Source of the DNA: Torymus aiolomorphi
Lineage: Eukaryota; Arthropoda; Insecta; Hymenoptera; Torymidae
Assembly: GCA_036365515.1 (NCBI GenBank)
Contig: CM070875.1
Span: 91,156,128-91,220,127 of the forward strand
Length of the DNA stretch: 64,000 nt
Direction: 5' to 3'
Shown: positions 30,745-41,005 of the stretch, in pieces
How the letters are laid out: every line of letters begins with the position of its first letter
Position numbering within the stretch: the stretch's first letter is position 1
The notes under the pieces: model-generated
The model's database searches: none
What the model saw: the letters and a program-made list of their open reading frames with translations, nothing else
What the model was told of the DNA's origin: nothing
Position numbers and translations under genes: made by a program

Positions 30745-33358
30745 ATGCATTTAAAGTTACAAAAATTGAAAGAAATGACAGTACATGAAAGTTGTCAAGT
30801 TGTCTATACGAGGGAGTCTAATATAAAAAGGGCGTTAGCAGCATCGGCATTAACATGGCTAAAAAACCGATATCGTTCTAAAGAATGCCGAGAGTTCGCT
30901 TTCTCGACTCATTGTTTTTTTTGCTCGAATGCATGTCACAATTATAAGCAAAATTGTAAACGCATTGCAAAGCAGGACACTATCGATAATATTTTGGCGC
31001 AGTTACAAACTCTTCCTAAAAGCGAAGAGAATAAAATTATAGCGTCGCGGTTATCTGCATTGAAAAAAGAATCTGATAATTATTATGTAGATAACACCGT
31101 TTATTATCACTCGAAATGCTTAAGCAAATTTTACTCATATAGTCCTTGTAATGTTAAGGGCAGACCGGTAACCGAAGATATGAGTAACGTATTATCTTTT
31201 ATTATCAACTATTTATTGGAGAATAGCGATGGGTGTCAATTTTCTTTAAAAGGAATATTACAAATATATTTAAATAAGTTCGGAGATACTGATCTACCCC
31301 GACTTGATCGTATAGAAAAACTTTTAAAAAATCATTTCGAAGATGAAATAGTAATTTATTGTAGCTCAAATGATCGTTTTCTTTGTTTTAAACAAACTTT
31401 AGGTAAATGTATACAAGATAACTGGTATTTGAATCGCAAAGTAAGTGAAAAAGAAGAAAGGTCGAGAATAGTGGAATTAGCCAGTCATTTTATTCTACAA
31501 GATGTTAGGGCTATGAAAGTTGACTTGGAGAATTATAACACGCCGACGGATTTCTTAAATAATATCAAAGATATTCCGGAAACGTTGAGACTATTGCTCG
31601 AAATTCTTATAAAAAACTCATAAACATGAGCGAAAAATGGATCTTGGGATAAGTGGGAAAACAGAATTATTACCGCAGCCCATATTTTAATATCATCTAT
31701 GCGACCACGATCCTTTTCATCGCCTATATTATTAGGGCTTTCATGCATGAGACATACGAAATTTGCAGCACGAGGTTTAATTGATTGCCTGTGTAATATT
31801 GGGCTCTGTGAGTCGTATGCAGGAATAGTACGATTCGAAAACTCCCTCGTTAATGACCCTCAAAATTTCGACTTCATGTCAGATACCTATTTGCAATTCG
31901 TATATGATAATGCGGACCATAATACAGCCACCATTGATGGAAAAAACACGTTTCATTGTATGGGCGGTATTATGTGTGCGACTCCACCAAGTTCGGTTAG
32001 TTTTAATAATTGTGTGCCTCGTTTAAAAGAAACATTATCTACTAGTACTGATGGCACGTTCGGTTTCCTTTCATTGACCGATTTTAAGAATAATAAGCCA
32101 TTCAAATTAGATAATATAACTATACGTAATTGGAAAGAAATAGATCGTGCTGACTTTACAATTGAAATCGAACCGATCGTTTTTTTATATTTTTACGGCA
32201 AGGATACTGCACCACGGAAGACCCCGAATTGGCATGGATTTATGAATAAATTTCATTTATTGAATAATGATTTATGTACGACGAGAATTGTTGCTTTGCC
32301 GTTTATTAAAGCGCCACCGAGCGACCATACAATAAATTTAACATCCTTAATCGATGCACGGCGGAGAGCAAATGCAAATAATCAAAAGCACTGCTTTTTA
32401 ACGTTTGATTCGCCTTTATACATGAAAGCTAGCGAAATCGTCGCTTCTATAGAGGCAGATAACGATCTCCATAATATCCGCTCAGTAATCCCACGGTTAG
32501 GAGGATTTCATCTTGCGATGTCCTTTCTTGGCGCTATTGGTAATATAATGGCAGTTTTTCGAGGTCTGTGCGAGGTCACCTTTTAGTACAAGCTGCGCTT
32601 GCTACTATTATTTTAGAAAAAATAGAATTTACAGAAGAAGAGAAAAAGTGTTTAGATGATAATTTAGAAAAAGTAGGAACCGAAAATTTTGAAAATTGTT
32701 TAATAACTTTCTTAATGAAAATCATACAAATAAAATTTTCATCGATAATTACAAATTTAGAAAATAATGGCCCAACAAGTCAACTGTGGCTACAATATTT
32801 TAAACTAATTTATTTACTGCAAAGATATATAAATGCAGGACGTTCTGGTAATTTTGACCTATTTGTAGAAACAGTAACGTTAATGATACCTTTTTTTTCG
32901 CTTCATGTCATCATTTATACGCTAAGGCGTGTAAATGATCAACAAAATCAGTAGAGCGTTTGCGTAGGCAAATGAAGAATATAGGCCGTGAAATTGCTTT
33001 TGATGAAAATACAACGATAGTTGTTAATCAAAAGCAATTTTTTAGTTGTGAAAAAAATAAAAGTAGATTAATAAATATGCTTTGTTTAGTTTTAAATGCT
33101 GTACGCTTTCAAACAAAAATAGCCCCCAAGGACGCGCATCGATTAATAGTCTTGACTGCGATTAATAATACCCGCCCTGATTTTAAAACAACTGTGGTGA
33201 TTGTAGGCGAAGATATAGGCTTGCTAGTTATTTTTTCAGAACTGGCAGAAAACATTAATAATATTTATTTCTGTAAAGAAAACAAAGGCTCAACACCAAA
33301 TCAATATTTCAATAGTAATAGTTTCAAATATTTCTTTTTAAGAAATAGAATCACATTT
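30745..33358 (+). pseudogene. Broken gene of a multicopy element family, function unknown
   Basis: Four pieces in order: 30745-31623, 31699-32586, 32568-32954 and 32960-33358. The first two are in the same frame, separated by two in-frame stops (31621 and just after). Frameshifts near 32565 and 32955 separate the rest, with probable loss of coding sequence at the former. The first part has Cys/His pairs (CFFCSNAC, CNYKQNC-like; YYHSKCLSKF) suggesting a zinc-binding domain. The second has FVYDNADHNT...DGKNTFHCMGG. The last has VVGEDIGLLVIF, resembling the acidic strand of PIN/FEN-type nucleases but with Gly where an acidic residue is expected. I recall similar long ORFs repeated in arthropod and cnidarian genomes; no function is assigned. 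Confidence 0.5.
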
Positions 33359-33587
33359 AGTAGGTAAGCTATGGGGATTCTGGACCAATGGGGATTCTGG
33401 ACCACCGGCTTCCTAGATCAGCGGATTTCTAGACCAGCGGTTTCATGGACCAGTGGCCTAGAACTCCAGCGGCCTCGTGGACCGGTGGCTCAGAACGCCG
33501 GCGGCTTGCTGGACCAGCGGCGCGAAGCCTTATGGCTGGGCAGCTGCCGCAGGTTTATTGGCCCATACCCCATAGCTTATCTACTAG
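33359..33587. mobile_element. 229-bp inverted-repeat element with GC-rich minisatellite core
   Basis: Ends TAGTAGGTAAGCTATGGGG and CCCCATAGCTTATCTACTA are inverted with one mismatch. The interior is a minisatellite built on GGACCAGCGG and GGGGATTCTGGACCA variants, strikingly GC-rich in this AT-rich region. It truncates the broken gene on its left. Target duplication unclear. Confidence 0.65.
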
Positions 33588-33925
33588 GAATCATTTAGAG
33601 CTGTTTGTAACCCTTTTGTTCAGGTAAAGAACAAGTGTTCGTGGAAAATTTTTCTGAAGATTTTTTTCACGACGACTTTTTCTTGTCGTTGTTTTGCTGT
33701 TGCTGGGGAGCAACGGATGAGCTGTTTTGACCCATTTTGATGAAAGAAAGTATGTGATTATAACCTTATATAATTGAAGCCTCAACTGAATGCTTTCGAG
33801 AGTACCGCAGCAACCTAGCGGTCAGCTATGTGATTAAAATAAATTTGAAGAAGGATAAGAGCCCCACCTCGCTCCTATCCTGTGAGGTTCTACCTGTCTA
33901 TTAACCCCTCTATTATTCTTCAAAT

Positions 33926-34453
33926 TTATTCTTCATCATCAGATGAAATGTCTTCCCAATCCATAACATCGTCCCACTCCACGTTAGAATCGTTACGGTA
34001 AAATTGCTTCATGCGCTTTACGTTGTACAGAGCACAAGTAGTTTTGCACGCTCCATTATGGTTAGTACATATAGTCACTGATCTTGGATAGTTGAAAGAT
34101 GGATAGTTCATTTCGTTGATATCGGTAACATTAAAATTAAAACGTTCCAACCATAACTTTTTTATTTCACCAATCACGAAAATTCTGTTAGCATCTTTGA
34201 ATGCATCTTGAAGAATTTTCCCAATTTCAGTATAGTCACGATCACCAGTATTCCACGATAGTCCATGACAGCAAAGTTCTAACCACAAATTTTCACGTTT
34301 GTAATTGTCTGTTAGTCTTCGCCAAGGAAACGGTGGCTTGAAGAGTAGCACTACAGGAACATCATTGTCGTTGAGAGACACGAAAGCCAACTCCTTCAGA
34401 ACGAAATCATTTCCAGGCTTTTTAAAGCCTTGCATATCCACTGCGTAGTCCAT
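33926..34453 (-). CDS. Polinton unknown gene A (paralogue of gene B at 48.5 kb)
   Basis: No function known. I start at the ATG at 34453, not the upstream one. A TATA-like GCATATAAAG lies about 75 bp before it, and the paralogue begins at the equivalent Met. The 175-residue protein aligns along its whole length with gene B: an N-terminal K-E-(L/V)-A block, a LFKPP(F/C)xW motif, a central (H)G(L/I)xWxxGD motif, a C-terminal C-x-N-H-N-x-C ... CAL-N motif, here CTNHNGACKTTCALYN, and an acidic tail. The Cys/His cluster may bind zinc. Being duplicated at the two ends of the provirus suggests a dosage-sensitive or regulatory role, which is inference. The frame is intact. Confidence 0.7.
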   Translation of the reverse strand: MDYAVDMQGFKKPGNDFVLKELAFVSLNDNDVPVVLLFKPPFPWRRLTDNYKRENLWLELCCHGLSWNTGDRDYTEIGKILQDAFKDANRIFVIGEIKKLWLERFNFNVTDINEMNYPSFNYPRSVTICTNHNGACKTTCALYNVKRMKQFYRNDSNVEWDDVMDWEDISSDDEE

Positions 34454-34546
34454 GATGGTTGATGCACAAATTTCGCTTCGAATTCCAAATGACGAATGAT
34501 AAGTAGCCGGAGGCTCGATCGCTTTATATGCTTTTATCCCCACTCC

Positions 34547-35778
34547 TTAAAGTTTCTGCACGTCGCCACTTACGGGGCTGTATTGAAATATGCGATCGTG
34601 CAAGATCAAGCAGTAGGCAGAAGTTCCAGCAGGAAAATTGTCCTTTGCTTCAAATTCCAGACGAATGTCTACAGGGGCGCTCTTTAAGGACTCGTTTTGT
34701 TTTGAGCAGTCTATCACTATCAAAGGCGTGTAAGTGAGATATTGCGACTTTTTCAACATAGGTTCTGGATCTTTGCCATAGTATGAATTTTGAAAATTAG
34801 CGTACATACGTAGAGCATGGCAAATTGATTACGATTCACATCGAGGTTAAGATTACCATACGGATATGACTGAGAATTGAGAAAGAGTTTTACATTTGTA
34901 AGATTGCAATGATCGAACTGACTAGCATTTGCAGCTCTTCGATCTTTTCTATTAGTTTGAAAACCTATGATGACAAAGCGTGGTTTTTCAAGTTGATTTG
35001 ATGTTTTAACAGTTCATACCTGTCTTGATGTAATCGGAAGCAGTGGATACTCGTACAATTCCCACATGCGAAAACTCATGGCAATAGGACGATCTGTCCC
35101 AACAAAATCTAGTAGGCGAATTTTGTTAGAGTTCGATGCAACTACATATGGCATTAGCCATTCGATTCTAGTTATTTCAACATTAAAGTCCTCGTAACCC
35201 TCTGCATTGTCTACTCTTATTGTTGTTTGTTTAACGGCGTTTAAGTCGTTTCTTGATCTCATGAGAACGAGTTCATGCTTTGCATTTACTACAATTTTAC
35301 GATAGTCCTCTGTGAAGCCAAAAATTAGGCTCAATGGAATCGATACATTAAAGTAACCAGCATTATCAACAATATTCTGTGTTTCTTCTACATCCATCTA
35401 GCCCGCATTTTCAATGATGAAACTCTGAGTCGGATTGAGTGTCACCCAGCCTTTCATGAGAGTGGTTAAACCAACATTTTTACATTTTTCTATCTCAATG
35501 GCATTCAACTCATATCTGATTTCTTCAAACAAGTGACAAATGGCATTATTCACAAGTTTTGTATTTTCAACGGGGGTATTATTAGTTTTAACCAATCGTC
35601 CACCAATATGTAACGCACTGCGGGAAGGTAAAAGACATAAATCTTGATGTTGAATAGATATGCGAATTTCATCGCTGTTGTTGAATGATGCTGTATACGG
35701 TTGATGAGCGTGAACCTCGTAGTGCGCTACAGATTCATCGAAAGTTACAGGTGTTTGTATGCTTAGAATTTCTTCCAT
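34547..35778 (-). pseudogene. Polinton major capsid protein (double jelly-roll), broken
   Basis: Would form the hexon-like shell capsomer. One frame from ATG 35778 is interrupted by an in-frame TAG (35398-35400) and an in-frame TGA (35014-35016). A one-base deletion near 34808 then shifts the final ~86 codons (34547-34807). Recognisable blocks include the WELYEYPLLP region before the TGA and the conserved C-terminal VDIRLEFEAKDN and SAYCLILHDRI blocks. Its length, about 410 codons, is somewhat short for the family, so the upstream edge could extend past 35778. The promoter with CTATATAAGCAGAG is at 35919-35932. Three lesions make it a pseudogene. Confidence 0.82.
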
Positions 35779-35918
35779 TTCGTTGAAAGCAACAAAAGAT
35801 GATACAAGTTATCTTCCACCAAGTACTACTTTTAAGCCTAGACTTTTTAGTATTTGTATGCTCAGACGTGTTAGTGCCTTCACAGTTGGTTGATGACTGA
35901 TGCGTTGTGGGCATATTT

Positions 35919-35932
35919 CTCTGCTTATATAG
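35919..35932 (-). promoter_or_regulatory. TATA element upstream of capsid gene
   Basis: Minus strand CTATATAAGCAGAG, identical over 14 bases to the element before the minor capsid gene at 36678-36692. Distance to the capsid ATG is about 140 bp. Confidence 0.65.
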
Positions 35933-35954
35933 TTTTTGTTGTAAACGATTCCCA

Positions 35955-36641
35955 TTATGATTGTCGAATATGCAATCTTATAGTTATAACTTCTCCACGG
36001 AAATTTACTAAATCCCCGTCTTGATTGACGATACGTACTTGTAAATGATCTATACGCTTTACGGCAATCGGTAGGTAAATGACGTGCGAGGGAACTTCGA
36101 TGATTTTATACCCCGGAGGTACTGCAGGGAAAAACTCGTGTATCGTGTGTACTTTTTTGTCGTTTATGTATGCTCCCGAAGTGATATTACACTCGACTCT
36201 CAAAGCATTGATTTTGAGAATTGTAACAGGTAAGTCAGAATTATGAATGACGTTCGGTTCGAGAATACGTCTGGTGAAGCCCAGTAGACGACCGAGTGAA
36301 TTTTCAGGTCGAAAATCTATAGGCTGACTACACTTGTTTGTACAGCGAAGAGTATTATTATTTGGCTTTAAATTGAAAGTAATGTCGTTGTGCGCTAATT
36401 TTTTACGAAGGAATTTGTCAATATCCTCAATTTCGTAACTTCCTACTGGTAGACTAAAAACGTTTCCTCCTACGTAAAACTTATTATTGTTACTATCTAT
36501 ATTTGGGATTGAATTAAATGTTAAAAGTTCAACAAGCCCTAAAACGTAATTTTTATTTGGCAATAACTCGATTGGTGGAAAATACTGTGCTTCTAGTGTA
36601 GAAGATGTACCTGAAAGTGTCAGAGTTAATGAACCTTCCAT
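35955..36641 (-). CDS. Polinton minor capsid (penton, single jelly-roll) protein
   Basis: 228 residues, intact. It would form the pentameric vertex capsomer beside the major capsid protein. Conserved blocks seen: a SLGRLLGF segment mid-protein, LRVECNI followed by KKVHTIHEFFP, and a C-terminal RGEVITIRLH strand. β-rich throughout, with no membrane segment. A TATA element lies 37-51 bp upstream of its ATG, a normal core-promoter distance. It is one of the few Polinton genes here without lesions. Confidence 0.8.
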   Translation of the reverse strand: MEGSLTLTLSGTSSTLEAQYFPPIELLPNKNYVLGLVELLTFNSIPNIDSNNNKFYVGGNVFSLPVGSYEIEDIDKFLRKKLAHNDITFNLKPNNNTLRCTNKCSQPIDFRPENSLGRLLGFTRRILEPNVIHNSDLPVTILKINALRVECNITSGAYINDKKVHTIHEFFPAVPPGYKIIEVPSHVIYLPIAVKRIDHLQVRIVNQDGDLVNFRGEVITIRLHIRQS

Positions 36642-36677
36642 GACAGCTTAAATCAGAATGACACAATGTTTCCCCAG

Positions 36678-36692
36678 CCTCTGCTTATATAG
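36678..36692 (-). promoter_or_regulatory. TATA element upstream of minor capsid gene
   Basis: Minus strand CTATATAAGCAGAGG, shared with the capsid promoter at 35919. It overlaps the stop region of the protease gene. Confidence 0.65.
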
Positions 36693-37275
36693 CCCCACAC
36701 AAGAATTTTAGACAGAGGTGACCGCAATTGTATGTGTCAAAATCTTGATATCTTTCATGATTATATTTAACTTCGTTTACTTCGAGGTATAATATTAAAT
36801 CTAAAGGCGGTCGGAGATCGCCAAAACTATCGAAATATATAACATTTTTGCCTCTTTTTCTATATGCAACCCAGTGTGTCCCAGGGCCGCTAGCGTCATC
36901 AAGATTAACTATAACGGATTCACTATAGCGCGGCCCAGAAGCCGGTAATGCATTTCTTATAAATACTCCCCGAAAATTAGATATTTTTAAAAGTTTTGCA
37001 TATTTTAATATGTCCACATCGGTAAGTGCTCGCTGAGGTAATTTCATGACCTTTTTTTTTTTTTTTAAATGAAGACCTAACCCTACTTTGTGTGGTTTAA
37101 GATATAAGCCATTGCCCAACGCTACACTTTCCATAGTTTTATTATGCCTTTTATTTTCTTTTAACTGCTGTTTAGCAGCTTTTGCATCGTTTACCGCTTT
37201 TGCTATTCCAGCAGCCCCACCAGCTAGAGCGCCAGTTGTACTCAGACGTGCAAACAAAGGTATGAGAAACGGCAA
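36685..37275 (-). CDS. Adenain-type cysteine protease joined to a hydrophobic capsid-core segment
   Basis: The open frame has two parts. Residues 1-75 contain an Ala/Gly-rich hydrophobic stretch (GALAGGAAGIAKAVND) and a Lys run; this part continues the PLA2-like minor virion protein upstream. Residues about 78-196 are an adenovirus-type maturation protease, with His134 (GTHWVAY), Asp149 (YFDSFG) and Cys184 (YNCGHLCLKF) as the likely triad. The Met at residue 77 is probably the true protease start. The two parts meet at an A15 run on the coding strand (37052-37066), so the apparent fusion may be a slip in a homopolymer or a sequencing effect. The protease domain is intact. Confidence 0.78.
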   Translation of the reverse strand: MPFLIPLFARLSTTGALAGGAAGIAKAVNDAKAAKQQLKENKRHNKTMESVALGNGLYLKPHKVGLGLHLKKKKKVMKLPQRALTDVDILKYAKLLKISNFRGVFIRNALPASGPRYSESVIVNLDDASGPGTHWVAYRKRGKNVIYFDSFGDLRPPLDLILYLEVNEVKYNHERYQDFDTYNCGHLCLKFLCGAI

Positions 37276-37339
37276 TGCTCCACCTGATGAAACTGGTAAA
37301 ATACGAGGAATTTTAATATTCTTTGTACCTCCGGCTTCT

Positions 37340-38002
37340 TTAACGGCGTCGCGAGCTTTTGTTCAAAGCTAATCGAATGACTTTCAGCGCACACTTACTA
37401 GGCATTGATTTAATAACTGCAACTTTAATAATCTTTTTCAGGGAAACTGGCTTTCTCTTTTTTAAACCCAAACCAATTCTAGATTTTCGTCTCCAAACCT
37501 TAATTCCCTTTCCTTTTTTCTTCAAACCCATACCAACTCTAGATTTTCTTTTCTTAACCATAGTTCGCTTTTTATTTCTCTTCTTTAAACCCATACCCAC
37601 TCTAGATTTTAGTTTCATAGCGTTAGTTCGTTTTTTACTTCTCCTCTTTTTCAAACCCATACCAAATCTAGATTCTAATTTCATAGTATTAGTTACAGCG
37701 TATGCAGTCGCTTTTTCACCAAAACTAGCGTCTTTTGATTTAACGCGATTCCAAGCTTTCTTAGCTAAAATTTTATCTGCGTCGTTCCTTGCTTGAATGT
37801 TTTCACGATTTCTAGAGTAAGCTATATCGTGCTCCTTGCAAGCAGCATCTAGGGGATTGCTTCCAAGATCTCCTCTAGCTAAACGCTTTGCTAACTTAGT
37901 TCCTGGACCGCAGTATTGATAACCAGATATGTGAAGCTCAAACGGAAGTTTATTGATAATTTTATTAACTAAACCACGTCCACGTTTGTGAATGATAATC
38001 AC
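37340..38002 (-). CDS. PLA2-domain minor virion protein with basic repeats
   Basis: 220 codons. Residues 27-64 match a parvovirus-VP1-like phospholipase A2 core: the YCGPGT calcium loop (30-35) and the His58-Asp59 pair in ACKEHDIAYS. In viruses this domain breaches the endosomal membrane. Residues about 110-200 hold at least five copies of a basic repeat around K-S-R-(V/I/F)-G-(M/L)-G-L-K-K. The open frame starts at a GTG. An ATG slightly upstream is one base out of frame, and another one-base shift near 37345-37375 separates this frame from the hydrophobic segment ending at 37275. I read it as the front part of a longer, lesioned gene. Confidence 0.7.
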   Translation of the reverse strand: MIIIHKRGRGLVNKIINKLPFELHISGYQYCGPGTKLAKRLARGDLGSNPLDAACKEHDIAYSRNRENIQARNDADKILAKKAWNRVKSKDASFGEKATAYAVTNTMKLESRFGMGLKKRRSKKRTNAMKLKSRVGMGLKKRNKKRTMVKKRKSRVGMGLKKKGKGIKVWRRKSRIGLGLKKRKPVSLKKIIKVAVIKSMPSKCALKVIRLALNKSSRRR

Positions 38003-38057
38003 TGCTATTTGTACTCATAACAATCAGTCATGATTTGGATGTCATAGAGTAAAGAAC

Positions 38058-38762
38058 ATGGACTTTAAGGAGCAATTGGTAAAGTTACCAATAGAAAATT
38101 TTGATGCAGTTGTAGAGCATGATAAAAAAGCAAAGCGACACGGTGATCTACTTCCTGATAGTATACGAGCCGTCTTCTGCGGTCCGTCAAACTGTGGAAA
38201 AACAAATAGTTTACTTGCTATCATAACACACCCTAATGGCGTCAGATTTGAAAATGTATATGTTTACTCAAAGTCTTTCAATCAGCCGAAATATAAATTT
38301 TTAAATGAAATCTTAGAATCTATAGAAGGTGTACAATATTTTCCATTCAGCGAGCACGATGCAGTTGTCGATCCTGACCACGCACTTCCAAACTCTATCA
38401 TAATATTTGACGATATAGCTTGTGAAAAACAAGATAATGTTAGAGCCTTTTTCTGCATGGGCAGACATAAAAAGGTTGATTGTTTTTATCTATGCCAAAC
38501 TTATGCTCACATTCCAAAACATCTTGTCAGAGATAATGTAAACTTACTTGCTATTTTTAGACAAGATGAAGTGAATCTAAAGCATGTCTAGAACGATCAT
38601 GTAAATACCGATATGTCTTATGTACAATTTAAAGAATTATGCTGTAAATGTTGGAAAGATGATAAGTATGGTTTTCTAGTCATCGATAAAGATAGAGGAA
38701 TAAATGATGGTAGATTTCGCAAGGGCTTCGACAATTTTGCTATAAATATAGCATACATATAG
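38058..38762 (+). pseudogene. Packaging ATPase (FtsK/HerA-type), in-frame stop
   Basis: Would pump DNA into capsids. Walker A GPSNCGKT is at residues 42-49 and Walker B IIIFDD at 114-119. A TAG at 38589-38591 (codon 178) interrupts the frame. The same frame stays open to TAG 38760-38762, giving 234 codons, the usual length for Polinton ATPases. It is first in a rightward gene block and is divergent from the PLA2-like gene with only about 55 bp between them, so the two promoters overlap. Confidence 0.85.
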
Positions 38763-38803
38763 GTTACAATCAGCAGTTTCTAACTGAACGTTGAAACGAC
38801 AAC

Positions 38804-39696
38804 ATGGCTGACATTCAACGAGAAAAAAACGTGCTTCGACAACTCGTTAAGGCACGAGATGCGATTAAATGCAAATATAGAATATTAAAATTTGGGGAAG
38901 ACAATGCCGAAAAGATTTTAAATGAAACTTTCAAACCAATAGTTGATCCGCTTCAAAAACTTGTAGCTCAAAAAAATAAGATTATTGAACATAGTAATGA
39001 CGAACATAACGCCGTCGAACAAAGTAGCGTCAAACATAACGAAAGTTCTGACAATGAGTTCAATGATACGTTACAGAATGTTCACGAGACATCTTTCGAA
39101 ACAGCAGGTAGCGATATCGACGACGACTCTGATTTATACATCAAGGCCCTCAAGCTCAATCAACCTCAGTATCTTGACAAAATTTATGGAGTACGAAATG
39201 AAAAGGGTGAATTTTTTATTGGTAATTTACCGATTAGCTTTTATAATAATAAAATTAAAGTTAATGGAGTTGGATACCCGAAAACTACAGGATTACTCGA
39301 ATTACTCATAGCGAAACAACCAAATAAAAATAATATAAGTTCAGATGATTTAAAAAATTATCGCAAAATTTTAAAACTATCGTCTGCTCATAAAAGGCGA
39401 TATGACAAGAACGAAAGGATTCGCGTTCATAATAGTAATAAATTTAATAATATTATTGCTCCAATGTTCAATATTACCTCGAAAACAATTACCGGAGAAT
39501 CGATTAAAGGTGGCTCATTACCTCGTTATAAAATTGCAAAAAAGCGTACTGCTTTAGACTATATCTACTGGGACGATCCAAACGAGCTCGTGAACTTCAA
39601 TTACTAACAGCTGAAAGATCTGCCGGAAATCGAAGTCACGCAAACGAGATACACTCTATAATCGAAGAATTGCGCGAGGCAGGCTCTATATACTAA
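38804..39696 (+). pseudogene. Conserved Polinton protein of unknown function (DUF8207-like), frameshifted
   Basis: The open frame gives 267 residues to 39607. In the neighbouring frame the text continues to 39696 with an ending rich in Glu and Ile (IIEELREAG), typical of this family, so a one-base shift near 39600 is likely. The N-terminus is helical and charged, the middle Asp/Glu/Asn-rich. The core around residues 150-230 has PKTTGLLELL and DLKNYRKIL, which I associate with DUF8207; the assignment is from memory. Function unknown. Confidence 0.6.
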
Positions 39697-39726
39697 GCGC
39701 GCACGTATACACCAATCATTCTTAAA

Positions 39727-40080
39727 ATGAGCGTTGACGTGTTTGGACGCAACCTTGGAAAAACCGAGGGCAGTCGTGGACCGCCTGACGTTGGCTTCAA
39801 AGTCACAACTGATGGTCACTACGACATAGAAAATAAAAAATTATGCAATGTTGCCGAACCACAACAGCCGAATGATGTTGTTAATTTATTGACTCTACAA
39901 AACAGCATTCAAATAGAAATTCGAGGAATGACTGGCATAACTACAAAACTTGGAGCTAGTCTGGATGATTTAGATGTAATAGTTGTCAATCATAGAAACG
40001 AAGTTGATGCACAGATATCTCAAATAAAAGCTGACATTTTGGCTATAAAAGAGGCTATGGCACAAATATTCAATCAGTAA
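39727..40080 (+). CDS. Small conserved Polinton protein with coiled-coil tail
   Basis: 117 residues, intact. N-terminal part: DVFGRNLG, a RGPP motif, then FKVTTDGHYDI and KKLCNVAEP. The C-terminal 60 residues have heptad-like hydrophobic spacing and could trimerise. Fibre- or tail-like architecture is possible but unproven. It starts 30 bp after the preceding gene and ends 11 bp before the integrase. Confidence 0.6.
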   Translation: MSVDVFGRNLGKTEGSRGPPDVGFKVTTDGHYDIENKKLCNVAEPQQPNDVVNLLTLQNSIQIEIRGMTGITTKLGASLDDLDVIVVNHRNEVDAQISQIKADILAIKEAMAQIFNQ

Positions 40081-40090
40081 TTCTACAAAC

Positions 40091-41005
40091 ATGGAACACG
40101 AAAGACTAGTTGAAGAACTGCACAAACCTGCAAGACGCAACTATACACGTCAAAGCTTTGACGTGCGTGGTTCTGACGAGACTTGGCAAGCAGATCTCGT
40201 CAAAATGATTCCTTACGCTCGAGATAACAAAGGCTATAGATACCTGCTCACTATAATAGACATTTTCTCCAAATACGCATGGGCTGTTTCTGTAAAGAGA
40301 AAAACAGGCAAAGATGTCTCGGAAGCTATGAAATCTGTGCTTGTTAAAGGCAGAGTACCAAAAAATCTCCACACCGACAGAGGTAAAGAATTCTACAACG
40401 TAGATTTTCAAAAACTTATGAACACATACAAAATAAAATTGTACTCAACCTATAGTAATATGAAAGCATCGATATGTGAACGCTTCAATCGTACGCTAAA
40501 AAGTGCTATGTGGAAAAAATTCAGTTTGAGAGGTAACTACAAGTGGTTAGATATTTTATCTGATTTACTTACCTCATGCAATAATCATAAACATCGTACT
40601 ATCGGTGTGAAACCTAAAGATGTAACATCCAGTAACGAATCAGATATTGTATGGAAATTTGACCGTAAAATAACTAAGCAGATTAAACCAAAATTTAAAA
40701 TTGGTGATAAAGTTCGAGTGAGCAAGGCTAAAGCAGTATTTGATAAGGGATATACACCCAATTGGTCTACAGAGATATTTACAATTGTACGTATAGCAGC
40801 TACAAATCCCACAACTTACCATCTGAAGGACTATCAAGATCATCCCGTCTCTGGCGGCTTCTACGAACAAGAACTACTCAAAGCCAAGTATCCAGATATT
40901 TATCTTGTAGAAAAAGTAATTAAGAAAAAAGGAAGTAAGATTTTTGTAAAATGGCTTGGGTTTGATAATTCACATAATAGTTGGATTAATAAAAACGAAT
41001 TGTAA
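40091..41005 (+). CDS. Polinton retroviral-type integrase with chromodomain
   Basis: 304 residues, no lesions. It would join element DNA to host DNA. Catalytic residues: Asp35 (WQADL), Asp96 (HTDRGKEF) and Glu130 (ICERFNR), with 33 residues between the last two. A basic linker (KPKFKIGDKVRV) follows. A C-terminal chromodomain-like segment at residues about 267-304 (VEKVIKKKGSKIFVKWLGF) may bind histone marks. Last of the rightward block. Confidence 0.9.
   Translation: MEHERLVEELHKPARRNYTRQSFDVRGSDETWQADLVKMIPYARDNKGYRYLLTIIDIFSKYAWAVSVKRKTGKDVSEAMKSVLVKGRVPKNLHTDRGKEFYNVDFQKLMNTYKIKLYSTYSNMKASICERFNRTLKSAMWKKFSLRGNYKWLDILSDLLTSCNNHKHRTIGVKPKDVTSSNESDIVWKFDRKITKQIKPKFKIGDKVRVSKAKAVFDKGYTPNWSTEIFTIVRIAATNPTTYHLKDYQDHPVSGGFYEQELLKAKYPDIYLVEKVIKKKGSKIFVKWLGFDNSHNSWINKNEL

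Noticed and set aside
37359..37796. Phe/Pro-rich + frame opposite the PLA2-like gene
   Set aside because: Antisense of the basic repeats; it looks membrane-like only because Lys codons read as Phe.
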